Part shown: positions 1 to 7,284 of the stretch, in pieces
How positions within the stretch are numbered: position 1 is the first letter of the stretch
How the letters are laid out: each line of letters opens with the position of its first letter
DNA from: Candidatus Rhodoferax randersensis
GTDB taxonomy: Bacteria; Pseudomonadota; Gammaproteobacteria; Burkholderiales; Burkholderiaceae_C
Reading direction: 5' to 3'
Length of the DNA: 20,865 nucleotides
NCBI GenBank assembly: GCA_016718155.1
Contig: JADKEH010000036.1
Location: 1-20,865, forward strand
Position numbers and translations under genes: made by a program
Notes under the pieces: model-generated
What the model was told of the DNA's origin: nothing
What the model saw: only the letters and a program-made list of their open reading frames with translations
The model's database searches: none

Positions 1-2
1 CG

Positions 3-788
3 GGACATCTCATCAATGCGGCTGCTTTTGCAAAAAGCCACCTGCCCGACAACTGCAAGGCGATCTACGGCATCCAGGCACTGCGCAAGCGGGCGCAGAT
101 GTTCTCGGGCGAAACACCGGTGTGCATGCTTGTTTATACCCGCATCAACCTGGCCACTGACACCACAGAGATCCAGTTTCACTATGGAACGGGGGCGCGC
201 GCACGCAATAACAGATGGATGCCGTTGTCCGAAGGTTTGATCTGGCTGGCAAAACAGCGCGACATCACGTCCGACGAGGTGTGGCTCAGAGACAACTTCG
301 AGACGCAGACCCGAAAGTTTCTTGCTGAAACACGCGAAAACGATCCTCAAGCCGTCGTTTTGGTGGACTGGGGCACGCTTCGGGGCTTGTGGCGCAACCT
401 CACTGACGAAAATCTTCACAACGCGCCCTCGCTTGGCAATTTGCCGCTGGCGCAGGCCTTTCCCGAAATGTCGTTCGTTCGCGTGCGCTACGGCTTCAAT
501 GCAAAGGTCAATGTACGCGGCAAGAGCACCAATTACTACGAGGCGATCCGCTACGAAGGCACCTCCAAGGTGCTTACCGGTGATACCTACAGCGATGAGT
601 ACACCACGACCACCCAGCGTCTTGTCGAAATCACCGAGCCTACATCTGGCATCTACCGCGCGCACCATTTCATCGGAATGATGACGCCACGCAAGACTTC
701 CCCCACAAAACGTGGCTTGTCGTGCTTGCCTCTGTACACGAATGTCCAAAAAGGTCAAGGACGAAGAAGAAACCGAATCGATTTTTGA
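3..788 (+). pseudogene. pPIWI_RE-family PIWI-like protein, upstream piece (5' end outside window)
   Basis: The frame is open from the window edge, so the N-terminus lies outside. Seen: a nuclease-fold-like stretch with VVLVDWGTLRGLWRNLTDE (about residues 118-136 of the visible part), then FPEMSFVRVRYG and AIRYEG. From memory of the family, a hydrophobic strand ending in D followed by LRxLWxxLT, then FPxxxxVRVR, is typical of the RNase H-like domain of pPIWI_RE proteins, prokaryotic Argonaute relatives usually encoded beside a DinG-type helicase and a restriction endonuclease-like gene. The expected remainder is not in this frame after about 690; it appears in the next frame (742-1125), so the gene carries a frameshift at about 690-760. 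An internal ATG at 99 is not a likely true start because coding-like sequence continues upstream. The partner genes would lie upstream of this window if the module is complete. Family call is by motif recognition only. Confidence 0.65.
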
Positions 789-1125
789 GCGTGGTACTCG
801 CACGCCACAACCCAAGGACTTCGGCAGTCCCGGCGCCATTGACCTCAGCGTCTTGCAACACCATTCCCAGGTCACGCCACAAGACTTGGCGACCCTGGTC
901 ATGGGCTTGCGCCTGGGGTACCCGCATTACGATGAGTGGACCATTTTGCCGGCTCCATTGTTCTTTCTGCGCAAGATCGACGACTACATCATCAAATACC
1001 CGGCACAAGAGGATGCGCCAGCCCTGCCGGATGTGGTAACGCCGGATGCGGTGTTTGATGCGGACACAGGGCCGGTGGAGGATGCTGGCTCCGATGCTGC
1101 CCGGCCAATATTCCTGTATTTTTGA
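742..1125 (+). pseudogene. pPIWI_RE-family protein, C-terminal piece after frameshift
   Basis: This frame supplies the conserved C-terminus missing from the upstream piece: IDLSVLQHHSQVTPQDLATL, then LRLGYPHYDE, then ILPAPLFFLRKIDDYI. The pattern of a 'hYD' stretch followed by LPxPLxxxxxxxxYI is what I recall at the end of pPIWI_RE RNase H-like domains. An ATG at 742 and a GTG at 712 could start translation, but the fit to the preceding piece makes one interrupted protein more likely than a separate gene. The frame ends at a TGA (1123-1125) and stays coding-like beyond it (reads GSQPVVQTELQFESVEED), so either this stop is a later mutation or a second gene is fused in. Good confidence in the piece belonging to the same family as the upstream one, less in the exact junction. 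Confidence 0.6.
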
Positions 1126-1666
1126 GGCAGTCAGCCGGTGGTCCAGACTGAACTGCAGTTTGAATCGGTGGAAGAGGATCCAGTTACTCAGGCGGCAAGA
1201 GTGCCCGTCTGTCGAAGCATCAAATGGCATCGGACAAGACAACACCGTGGCTGCCCTTGACTTGTTGGCCACGAAAGCCAATCCGGTGGGCGGGACGACT
1301 TCGAACGCAACAAAGCCACCCATTGCGATCCCTGCAGACAATGTCTGGGATGTTCAGACTCTTTTAAGACAAGCTCAAGACGTCGAATACATCGCCCTAA
1401 TTCCGTTTGAGGGCAGCATCGGCCTGCGCAAACGTAAGCTTCTCAATGCCATGATTCGCGGTGACGTCAATCTGCGCGTCGAACCGCCGGCTTTCGTCAA
1501 CCTGGGCCAATTTTTCAGCAGCTACCCCAAGCCTGATCGCAAGGACATCAACAAGAACTGGGGAAAGATGCGCAAAGGCGGCGTTGTTCGCAACAAGGCT
1601 CAGCAGCCGCAAGACTATGTGGGCTGGCTGGCCTCAAGATGCTGCATCCACAAGGCGCTTATGTAA
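1126..1666 (+). pseudogene. unrecognised broken gene, fragment A
   Basis: Protein-like sequence continues after the PIWI stop but moves between frames. First, 1126 to about 1210 in the PIWI frame reads QPVVQTELQFESVEEDPVTQ. Then, about 1215-1640 in the next frame reads NVWDVQTLLRQAQDVEYIAL, FEGSIGLRKRKLLNAMIRGD and VEPPAFVNLGQFFSSYPKPD. Acidic/basic alternation and hydrophobic spacing look like a soluble alpha/beta protein, but I recognise no family. It lies directly downstream of the PIWI-like gene on the same strand, so it may have been part of the same operon. No credible intact start codon with a ribosome site was found. Confidence 0.4.
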
Positions 1667-2091
1667 TTGATTCGCGGATTCTGTTTGGTAAGACGATCAT
1701 CCTGCCGCCACTAGATGCCATCATCAGCGCGCACAACGCCGCCACTCAGGATCCGGAGGGAAAAGTCTATTTTGATGACACCATCGATCTGGAACCTGTT
1801 GTGCGCAAGGCGTGTGCCGAAAATGACGACGAAACGCTGAGCTGGCTGGTGTTTTCTGCCGCGCAATGCCCTGCGTTTGGCATCTATGAAACCGTCATCC
1901 CCAAGATTACTTGCGTGCCGGGTATTCGCACACAAGCCGCTCTTGCTTACTTCGTGCAATGCGCATACTTGGTTGAGCGAGCCATGTCGCAAGTGGACGA
2001 CATTCAATCAAAGCACGTCATCGGTTGTGCCCATCCAGTTAAAGCCCCGTCGCAATTTGCATTGCCGTCGCCACAGCATCAAGCGCTTTGA
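1639..2091 (+). pseudogene. unrecognised broken gene, fragment B
   Basis: Likely continuation of fragment A after a frame change near 1625-1640. The frame reads YVIDSRILFGKTIILPPLDA, then an acidic stretch with VYFDDTIDLEPVVRKACAEN and ETLSWLVFSAAQCPAFGIYE. The composition is that of a real protein up to about residue 125. After about 2030 the frame becomes unconvincing and ends at 2091. Nothing in it matches a catalytic motif that I know. Taken with fragment A it would make a protein of roughly 280 or more residues. Its position behind a PIWI-like gene is the only functional clue, and that is weak. Confidence 0.4.
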
Positions 2092-2451
2092 AGTCCATCA
2101 GCCCAGGGCGGTTGTGCGTGCCTATTGCGACCCCTTGCCAACCGCCAGCTGCTGGACACTCTCCAAGGAGGCCGTCGCCGAAATTCGTACAGCTCAAGCC
2201 ACTTGCGATTGCACTGAAAGAGAAGAGCCCCCAGCAACAAATCCCTCTGCGCGTTGCGAATCTGTCACCGTTAACCCAGATGTACCAGTTATGAAAATCA
2301 AGCAAGACATAACCCAAATCCTTACTGCGCTGGCGCCGGGGCTGAGCAGTTTGCAGGAGAAATTGCGCAGATTCGCGCCCTTCTGGGTGAACTCGAAGGG
2401 ATTGATGTTGGCGCCAGCGCGAATTTGACCCGGCTACCGACTTTGGACTGA
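2092..2451 (+). pseudogene. degenerate coding remnant, fragment C
   Basis: No single frame is convincing for long. One frame reads KEAVAEIRTAQ and EREEPPATNPSARCE up to about 2300. Another frame then reads AEQFAGEIAQIRALLGELEG followed by LTRLPTLD and a TGA at 2449-2451. The last 45 residues look like a helical C-terminus. I read this as the decayed 3' part of the gene represented by fragments A and B, ending where IS-end-like sequence begins. A frameshift near 2300 would join the two readings. Confidence 0.3.
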
Positions 2452-2507
2452 CCCACCATCACGGGCCGCCATCCCGCGCCCAGCAACGATTCCAATGACC
2501 TCGCTCT

Positions 2508-2556
2508 GGGTCACTGGAAATCGGCAGGCTGGGTCAGTTTGACGTCGGCGTCAACA
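2508..2556 (+). repeat. relic IS terminal repeat, copy 1
   Basis: This 49-base stretch aligns almost column for column with 4439-4487 (one gap). Both contain the core TTGACGTCGGCG followed by T/CCAACA. A partial third copy of the last 26 bases lies at 2595-2620 in the same orientation. Several spaced direct copies of a 20-30 base sequence are typical of IS21-family ends, which carry multiple transposase binding sites. No matching transposase gene is present, so I regard it as a relic of an element unlike the intact IS21-family copy at 7040-9727, whose ends are different. Confidence 0.5.
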
Positions 2557-2594
2557 CTCCTGCCCAAAAAACGGGCAGAATCAGTAAAACACCT

Positions 2595-2620
2595 GGGTCA
2601 ATTTTGGGTCGGCGTCAACA
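2595..2620 (+). repeat. relic IS terminal repeat, short copy
   Basis: The 26 bases run from GGGTCA to GTCGGCGTCAACA and repeat 2531-2556 with four or so differences, in direct orientation and 64 bases away. The spacing and sequence fit an internal transposase binding site of the same relic IS end. The sequence 2621-2808 that follows has a + strand open frame (TTG at 2642) but no recognisable product, so it is left unassigned. Confidence 0.45.
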
Positions 2621-2808
2621 ATCTACAAAGCCAAAACGGTATTGATGCTGTTGACGGTTGCCGAAAAATCTTTGGAGTTGGGAGATTTCTTGCAAGCCAG
2701 AAGCTGGGTTTCAGAGCAGTGGCCAGTCAGCACCACCATTGTCATTAAGACGGCTTGTGTCAACACCTTTACAGATGAAGCCCGGGTCGCGGTGATGGTG
2801 ACTGCCTG

Positions 2809-3622
2809 TCAGACTTCGCTGCTTCCCAGGCATGGCAGCAGGGCGGGCAGAGACTGCGCAGCCGTGGCACGCCAGCAAAGGTGTGCGGCTGAAGATACTT
2901 CCGTGGCCAAGGGATTGATCTCACACCACCCATGCCCCACTCTTGCGGGCAAGTTGCGGCAAATCGGCCACCGGGCGCACTACGCCTGATGTACCAATCA
3001 CCAGAAGGACGTCGCAGTTTTGCGCACTGCGGCTTGCTTTGCTCAGGAGTGCTACATCGAGTTGCTCCCCAAACCACACAACCCCAGGGCGCACATAGCC
3101 CCCGCAGTGTTCGCAGCGTGGTGGCGTAATGTGTTCAACCGCTTCCTTCGGTGGGTCGTGCGCAAACGTTGCAGCGCGGCCGCATGCAGCACAACGGGGC
3201 GCAAACAGACTGCCATGAACATGCAGGGCACCCTCAGAGCCAGCCCGTTCGTGCAGGTCATCCACATTTTGCGTGACCAGCGTGAATTGAACGTCATTGC
3301 CCGTAGCGCGACCCACAGCGCGATTCATGGCTTGCGGCAGCTCTGCAATGGCGCGGTGCCCGGCGTGTGGAATGGCGTTACGTACCAGCCCGCGCCGCCA
3401 TTCATACCAGGCCCACACGCGGGCCTTATCCGCTTTCCAACCCTCGGGCGATGCCAATTGATAGGCGTCAAAACGTGCCCAAAACCCGGTTGAAATGTCC
3501 CGAAAAGTGGGTATGCCACTTTCAGCCGACATGCCGGCACCGGTGATGACGGTGACCGCGTTGGCGTTGAGTAATCGTGAAATGAGTTGGTGGGGGACTT
3601 CAATAGGTTCCATGATGTGCAT
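2809..3622 (-). pseudogene. Sir2-family NAD-dependent protein deacylase (class III type), one-base frameshift near 3' end
   Basis: Sirtuins remove acyl groups from lysines using NAD+. Seen: NAD-binding GAGMSAESGIPTFRD (residues 28-42); YxxR at Y73/R76, the signature of class III (desuccinylase/demalonylase-capable CobB/SIRT5 type) enzymes; TQNVDDLHERAG (117-128); catalytic His in HVHGS (H136); two zinc pairs CAAC (144-147) and CEHC (170-173); VVWFGE; and IGTSG. The frame stops after GAWVV at 2921. Skipping one base there gives VVEINPLATE and continues to a TGA at 2809, which restores the expected EINP motif and normal length (about 270 residues). The inserted T near 2920-2925 is therefore a frameshift or a read error. 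Start: ATG at 3622, with an alternative ATG at 3613; no clear ribosome site for either. It is transcribed against its neighbours. Confidence 0.85.
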
Positions 3623-4065
3623 TCAATCGTATCGTGATGGGAGAGCGGATGTGAATGGCCCACAATTCACGCACACGCGGCACATGGCGTGACTCATTTG
3701 AAGGTATTTGCTGAATTAGTACCTGACTGTTGACGCCGAGTGGTTTCTGACCCCAGGTTCCGACTTTGAACTGAACCGTCAGCATCATTCACCCATCTTC
3801 CGTCAATCGGCCAGCGTCAGCCAGGCAGACATAAACCCGACCCACCCCAAAACCGCGCTATGAAAGCCATCTTTGCGTGGTTGCTCAAAGCCGCCAACAC
3901 TGGGTCAAACGCAGCACGGTGTCTCGATCGAAGAGACGGAGTTCTTGCTCGACCACTGGCCGGCCATACGTAGACCCCTGGTGTGGCGGTGGTCGCGCTA
4001 ACATCCCGGCTACCTGTCGAAGTACTTGACGCCAACCGCGCACGCCTTACACCCGAATTGACTTC
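3623..4065. other. intergenic stretch with IS-end-like and gene debris
   Basis: No intact gene was found. Around 3755-3780 the sequence CCGACTTTGAACTGAACC resembles CCGACTTTGGACTGACCC at 2436-2453, next to the relic IS ends, and 3726-3738 holds a reverse-complement match to the GGCGTCAACA core. Short protein-like readings occur (for example MKAIFAWLLKAANT from 3860 and SIEETEFLLDHW in another frame near 3930), but each meets a stop within about 40 codons. I read it as debris left by past insertions. Confidence 0.35.
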
Positions 4066-4149
4066 ATGAGCAGAATTTCCCGCATCGCTGCCACCCAGGC
4101 TATCGCCAAAGTGCAGGGTACCCAAGCCAAAACGGAGATCAAGAAATGA
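4066..4149 (+). pseudogene. 3' remnant of a small unknown gene
   Basis: The 27-codon frame ends in ATQAIAKVQGTQAKTEIKK and its TGA overlaps the ATG of the next small ORF as ATGA. Stop/start overlap is the usual arrangement in operons, which is why I list it. The frame is open back only to 4030, with no better start, so it may be the tail of a longer gene whose front has been lost. No family recognised. Confidence 0.25.
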
Positions 4150-4235
4150 CGTCTGTCCCCTGCGAGGTCTGCCAGGAGCCAAGGCCCCACCATGACATGG
4201 TCCACTATGGATCAATCGAGAGCGGTTATCAATAG
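4146..4235 (+). pseudogene. short zinc-ribbon-like protein, apparently truncated
   Basis: The ATG at 4146 overlaps the preceding stop. The 29 residues contain CEVC (residues 6-9), then PHHDMVHYGSIESGYQ and a stop. A CxxC followed by a D/E-M-V-x-Y-G-S run occurs, as far as I recall, at the start of small treble-clef or zinc-ribbon proteins that have a second CxxC about 15 residues later; here the protein stops before that second pair. I therefore read it as the surviving N-terminus of a zinc-binding protein. Identity is tentative. Confidence 0.35.
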
Positions 4236-4501
4236 TTGAAGCATCGGTAAAAGGCGGATGTTGCCGCCTTCGTCAGTCCTCGTCACTTCTTGCGGGGCGG
4301 GGCGGGGCCGCTGCCATGGCAACACGTTCCACTCTCCCGGAGATCACCTCTAGTGTTGCCACCGACCGGAATTGACCTGCCTGCAACGGCAAATCATGCC
4401 GATCGTGGACTGACCAAGGCGTCCATTGGGGCAACACTGGGCAAACTGAAACCGGCACGCCGGCTCAAATTGACGTCGGCGCCAACATGGAGAGGGTCAA
4501 T
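4236..4501. other. intergenic stretch containing relic IS end
   Basis: No gene is supported. The right part (4439-4487) is the second copy of the relic IS terminal repeat, listed separately. A G-rich run (GGGGCGGGGCGGGG, about 4294-4308) and scattered weak matches to the repeat core near 4370-4430 are the only visible structure. A Shine-Dalgarno-like GGAGAG at 4489-4494 precedes the ATG at 4502. Confidence 0.35.
4439..4487 (+). repeat. relic IS terminal repeat, copy 2
   Basis: Aligned with 2508-2556: both share ACTG(G/A)AA(A/C/T)CGGCA, then GG(G/C)TCA, then TTGACGTCGGCG and CAACA. The two copies have the same orientation and bracket about 1.9 kb that includes the sirtuin gene. It sits immediately before the start of the gene at 4502. 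Confidence 0.5.
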
Positions 4502-5021
4502 ATGATGTTTTGCGACTCATGTAGTGCGGGTGCAAGACGATGCCAGGGTTTGTGGAGGCTGCGGTGTCAAAGTGGGAGCCGGAATTGTCATGTACGAAGT
4601 TGAAAAACTAGTACTGAAATTCCCTGGCATGGAAAGTCTAGATGGATTTATCTCTAACCCACAGATGCGAATGGAATTTGATCCAACCATTTCTGACAGT
4701 GGAGGAAAAGGAGTCCTTAGATCATCTGAGTGGCCTCTACAAATAGATCTCGACGAAACAAACTGCAGAATCTCCGTGTCACTAAAGGAGAGCCAAGGGT
4801 TGCTGGTCGAAGTCAATTTGGCAACCATGTTCGATGTTGAATTCGAGGTCAACAGTGGCGCCAATCGGTTCAATGACTGGGTCCAAAATGAAGGGGGACT
4901 CACTTCATGTTGTGTGGCCGCCCGTGACAAAGATGTGCGTATCGTTAGTGACGCAGGTCAGCGCCTCTTTGTTGTCGATCTGAGTACGACAACCCATCCC
5001 GATGAGGGGATTTCCGGCTGA
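4502..5021 (+). CDS. small protein with N-terminal zinc ribbon, apparently frameshifted
   Basis: The main open frame runs to 5021 and encodes an unrecognised, acidic, beta-rich-looking domain (MYEVEKLVLKFPGMESLDGF near its start; ATMFDVEFEVNSGANRFNDW in the middle). It contains one CGGC pair (ARVCGGCGVKVG). The other pair needed for a zinc ribbon is in the next frame: ATG ATG at 4502, behind GGAGAG, reads MMFCDSC. One base shift at about 4520-4525 joins them as CDSC-x(n)-ARVCGGCGVK, the usual layout of a small N-terminal zinc ribbon. In the main frame alone possible starts are GTG 4524 or ATG 4590. Base composition is more AT-rich than the neighbours, suggesting separate ancestry. Function unknown. 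Confidence 0.55.
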
Positions 5022-5076
5022 CCTATTCACATTGCGTGACGGCGGTAAGAAATCTCCCCATCGACCTTGAACATAC

Positions 5077-5100
5077 GTAAGCGCCTTATTAACCCCGCCC
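5077..5100 (+). repeat. IS66-family left terminal inverted repeat
   Basis: The sequence starts GTAAGCGCC and runs to AACCCCGCCC. GTAAGCG is the common start of IS66-family ends, and it lies 77 bases before tnpA, as expected. A possible, poorly matching partner (GGGCGGGTTATCACGG, about 9769-9784) lies beyond the nested IS21-family element. No 8-base target duplication could be confirmed. Confidence 0.5.
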
Positions 5101-5153
5101 TATCCACCAGCCCCTGATCGCGTTAAACCGGTAGCTTTCAACCGGAGAGCACG

Positions 5154-5501
5154 ATGGGTAACAAAGCGGGTAAGTGGGAACAGCAATTGAAAGCGGCCGA
5201 GGCGTCTGGCCTGACGCTGGTGGCGTATGCGGTGCAGCATCGCATCGACGTGCGCCGGCTGTATGAGGCCAGACGGGCACGAGTCCAAACCGCAGCCAGC
5301 AGCACTGGTAAACGACACCCGGTGGCCTTCGCGCGGGTCAAGGTCGTAACACCGGGTACCCCGAAGCCCACCGGCGCCACCCTTGCGATGCAGGCGCGCC
5401 TGGGTAACGGCGTGGTCCTGAGCTGGAGCCACGACGGCGACAACACCCAGGTGCTGGGCACGGTTCTGCACAGCCTGGCGGCGCTGCCATGTTTCATCTG
5501 A
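5154..5501 (+). CDS. tnpA: IS66-family accessory protein TnpA
   Basis: 115 residues, the usual size for IS66 TnpA. The N-terminal half (WEQQLKAAEASGLTLVAYAV, then DVRRLYEARR) is the helix-turn-helix-like region of this family; the C-terminal half is a short beta-rich tail. GGAGAG stands 6 bases before the ATG. The 3' end overlaps tnpB by 13 bases, a common arrangement that suggests translational coupling. It is required for IS66 transposition with TnpB and TnpC, though its precise role is not settled. It appears intact. Confidence 0.85.
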   Translation: MGNKAGKWEQQLKAAEASGLTLVAYAVQHRIDVRRLYEARRARVQTAASSTGKRHPVAFARVKVVTPGTPKPTGATLAMQARLGNGVVLSWSHDGDNTQVLGTVLHSLAALPCFI

Positions 5502-5842
5502 ACCCGAACCTGGCGGTCTACCTGCACCGCGAGCCCATCGACTTTCGCAAGAACATCAACGGCCTGGCCGCGCTGGTCGAGCACGATTTGAAGCTTGACC
5601 CGTTTGCCCAGGCCGCCTACGTCTTCGCCAATCGCGCGCGCAACCGCATCAAAATCCTGGGCTGGAGCCGCAACGGATTTTGGTTGCTGCAAAAACGCTT
5701 GGAGCGAGAACGCTTCATCTGGCCACGCCAGAATCAACGCGTCATCGAGCTGACCGTGCAGCAGTTGCACTGGCTGCTCGAAGGCATCGATCTGGCCGCT
5801 GTTCGGGCTCACGCGGTGGTTCGTTATCAACGTGCGGCGTGA
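5489..5842 (+). CDS. tnpB: IS66-family accessory protein TnpB
   Basis: 117 residues, typical length. The start MFHLNPNLAVYLHREPIDFR and the segment ARNRIKILGWSRNGFWLLQK are hallmark TnpB ('IS66 Orf2-like') sequences; the family name is shared with, but unrelated to, the RNA-guided TnpB nuclease of IS200/IS605 elements. It starts inside the 3' end of tnpA. It appears intact and is followed, after an 80-base gap, by tnpC. Confidence 0.9.
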   Translation: MFHLNPNLAVYLHREPIDFRKNINGLAALVEHDLKLDPFAQAAYVFANRARNRIKILGWSRNGFWLLQKRLERERFIWPRQNQRVIELTVQQLHWLLEGIDLAAVRAHAVVRYQRAA

Positions 5843-5922
5843 GCCAAATTGAGTTCACGTTTGATCGAGATTTGGTTGATTTTTAAGGAACTTTTTGTCA
5901 TGGAAAAGAGTCCAAGTTAGCA

Positions 5923-7140
5923 ATGACAAAGAGCCCCAGCATCGAAGAATTTGCCGCCCTGCAAGAGGCGCTCGATGCGGCCATCCAACACGCTCAAATT
6001 CTCGCCGATCAGAACCATGCACTGGCTGGCCACCGGCTCAGCCTGCAAGGCGAGAACCGCGTTCTGCGCGCCGAGCGTGACTTGCTCAAAGAGCGGCTGG
6101 CCAAGATGATGCACAAGGTCTTTGCCGCCAAGAGCGAGGCACGCGGTACCGATCAAAAGGACATGTTCTTCAACGAGGCCGAAGGCTTGGCTGGCGCCAC
6201 GCCGGCCCAGCAGGAAAGTGTTTCCGATGACGCTGCCTCGACCCATGTGGCCGGCTACAAGCGCGCGCCCAAGCGCGGTCGCAAGCCACTCGATCCAGCC
6301 TTGCCCCGGCACGTCGTGCGCCATGAACTCAGCGCGGCCGATCTGGTCTGCCCGCACGATGGTGCCGTGCTCAAGGAGATCGGCGTTGAGGCCAGCGAGC
6401 AGTTGGACATCATTCCCCAGCAAGTGCGCGTGATCCGCCACGAGCGGGTCAAGTACGCCTGCCCTTGCTGCGACGCTGCACTGCGCCTGGCGGCCAAGCC
6501 AGTGCAGATCATTCCCAAGGGTTTGTTCACCGAGGCTGCCCTGGCCTGGGTGGTCAGCGCCAAGTTTGACGACGGCTTGCCACTGTATCGGCAGGCTGCG
6601 CTGTTGGCTCGCTTTGGTGGCACCGATCTGTCACGCAGCACCATGGCCGCCAGCATGGTGCGGGTAGGCCAGGCGGTGCAACCGATCATCAACTTGTTGC
6701 GCGACCACTTGCTGGACGCCCCCTTGACCTTTGGTGACGAGACCAAAGTGCAAGTGCTGAAAGAACCAGGGCGAAGCCCTCAAAGTCAAAGCTTCATGTG
6801 GGCGCAGATGACCGACACCTCTGGAGCTTCGGGCGCCGGCCCGCCGATACGGCTGTTTGCCTACTCACCTTCGCGCAGTGCGGCGGCGGCCATGCCGCTG
6901 TATGCGGGCATGCGCGCGGGCAGCGTTTTGATGACCGATGGCTACGAGGTGTACAACCAGATCGCGCAGGCTCACCAGTTGGTGCATTTGGCCTGCTGGA
7001 CCCATTGCCGACGGTACTTTATCGAGGCACTGGATGCGCTGGTCGGCGTCAACTATCCTGGCCGCCCGACGACAACTATCTTGGCCGGTCGGAGGCGGGG
7101 AACGTGTAAAGATTCGGTATTTGGCTGTCCGGTTTTCTGA
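5923..7140 (+). pseudogene. tnpC: IS66-family transposase TnpC, C-terminus lost
   Basis: 405 codons against a usual length near 510. Seen: N-terminal leucine-rich coiled coil (about 10-75), basic linker KRAPKRGRKP, zinc-binding CPHD...CPCC region, and the DDE catalytic core with D272 (FGDETK) and D339 (MTDGYEVY). Native sequence ends at residue 372 (YFIEALDAL); the last 33 residues come from the inserted IS21-family end and its flank. The third catalytic acidic residue, which lies in the lost part, is absent, so the protein should be inactive. The ATG at 5923 gives the expected family N-terminus. Confidence 0.9.
7040..7095 (+). repeat. IS21-family left terminal inverted repeat
   Basis: Starts TGGTCGGCGTCAACTATC and carries CAACTATC-TTGGCCG twice in slightly different forms. 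It differs from the right end at about a quarter of positions. The region 7096-7284 between it and istB is noncoding, with GC-rich palindromic stretches near 7216-7255. Confidence 0.75.
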
Positions 7141-7284
7141 ATTCCTTTCAATAAATGGCTGTTTGGCAAGCGCAGCGCGTCAGGCCGAAGGCTCCTTCCG
7201 GGGAGCTGTGGTCAAGGCATGAACCCCGCAGGGGCTGTCCACAGGCTTGACCTGTGGGCAGATGGCTTGTCCACGGCGGGCGCG

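Larger units (their letters stand above)
5077..7039 (+). mobile_element. IS66-family element, 5' part, interrupted by IS21-family insertion
   Basis: Contains the three IS66 genes in canonical order tnpA, tnpB, tnpC on the + strand, preceded by a GTAAGC-type end. tnpC is cut at 7040, where the IS21-family end starts. The missing part of tnpC (about 140 codons) is not found on the other side of the insertion, so the event involved deletion as well as insertion. The element cannot transpose by itself in this state. Confidence 0.85.

Noticed and set aside
2642..2989. + strand open frame with TTG start antisense to the sirtuin 3' end
   Set aside because: Protein-like for about 50 codons only, non-ATG start without ribosome site, then runs into the antisense of a conserved gene; no family.
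3..3622. PIWI plus Sir2 as a short-Argonaute/Sir2 (SPARSA-like) defence pair
   Set aside because: The sirtuin has CobB/SIRT5-type class III features and zinc cysteines, is on the opposite strand, and is separated by relic IS ends; SPARSA Sir2 proteins are of another type and are co-operonic with a short pAgo.
5489..5842. TnpB as an RNA-guided nuclease with an omega-RNA
   Set aside because: This is IS66 TnpB (about 117 residues), unrelated to the IS200/IS605 TnpB nuclease; no RuvC motifs are present.
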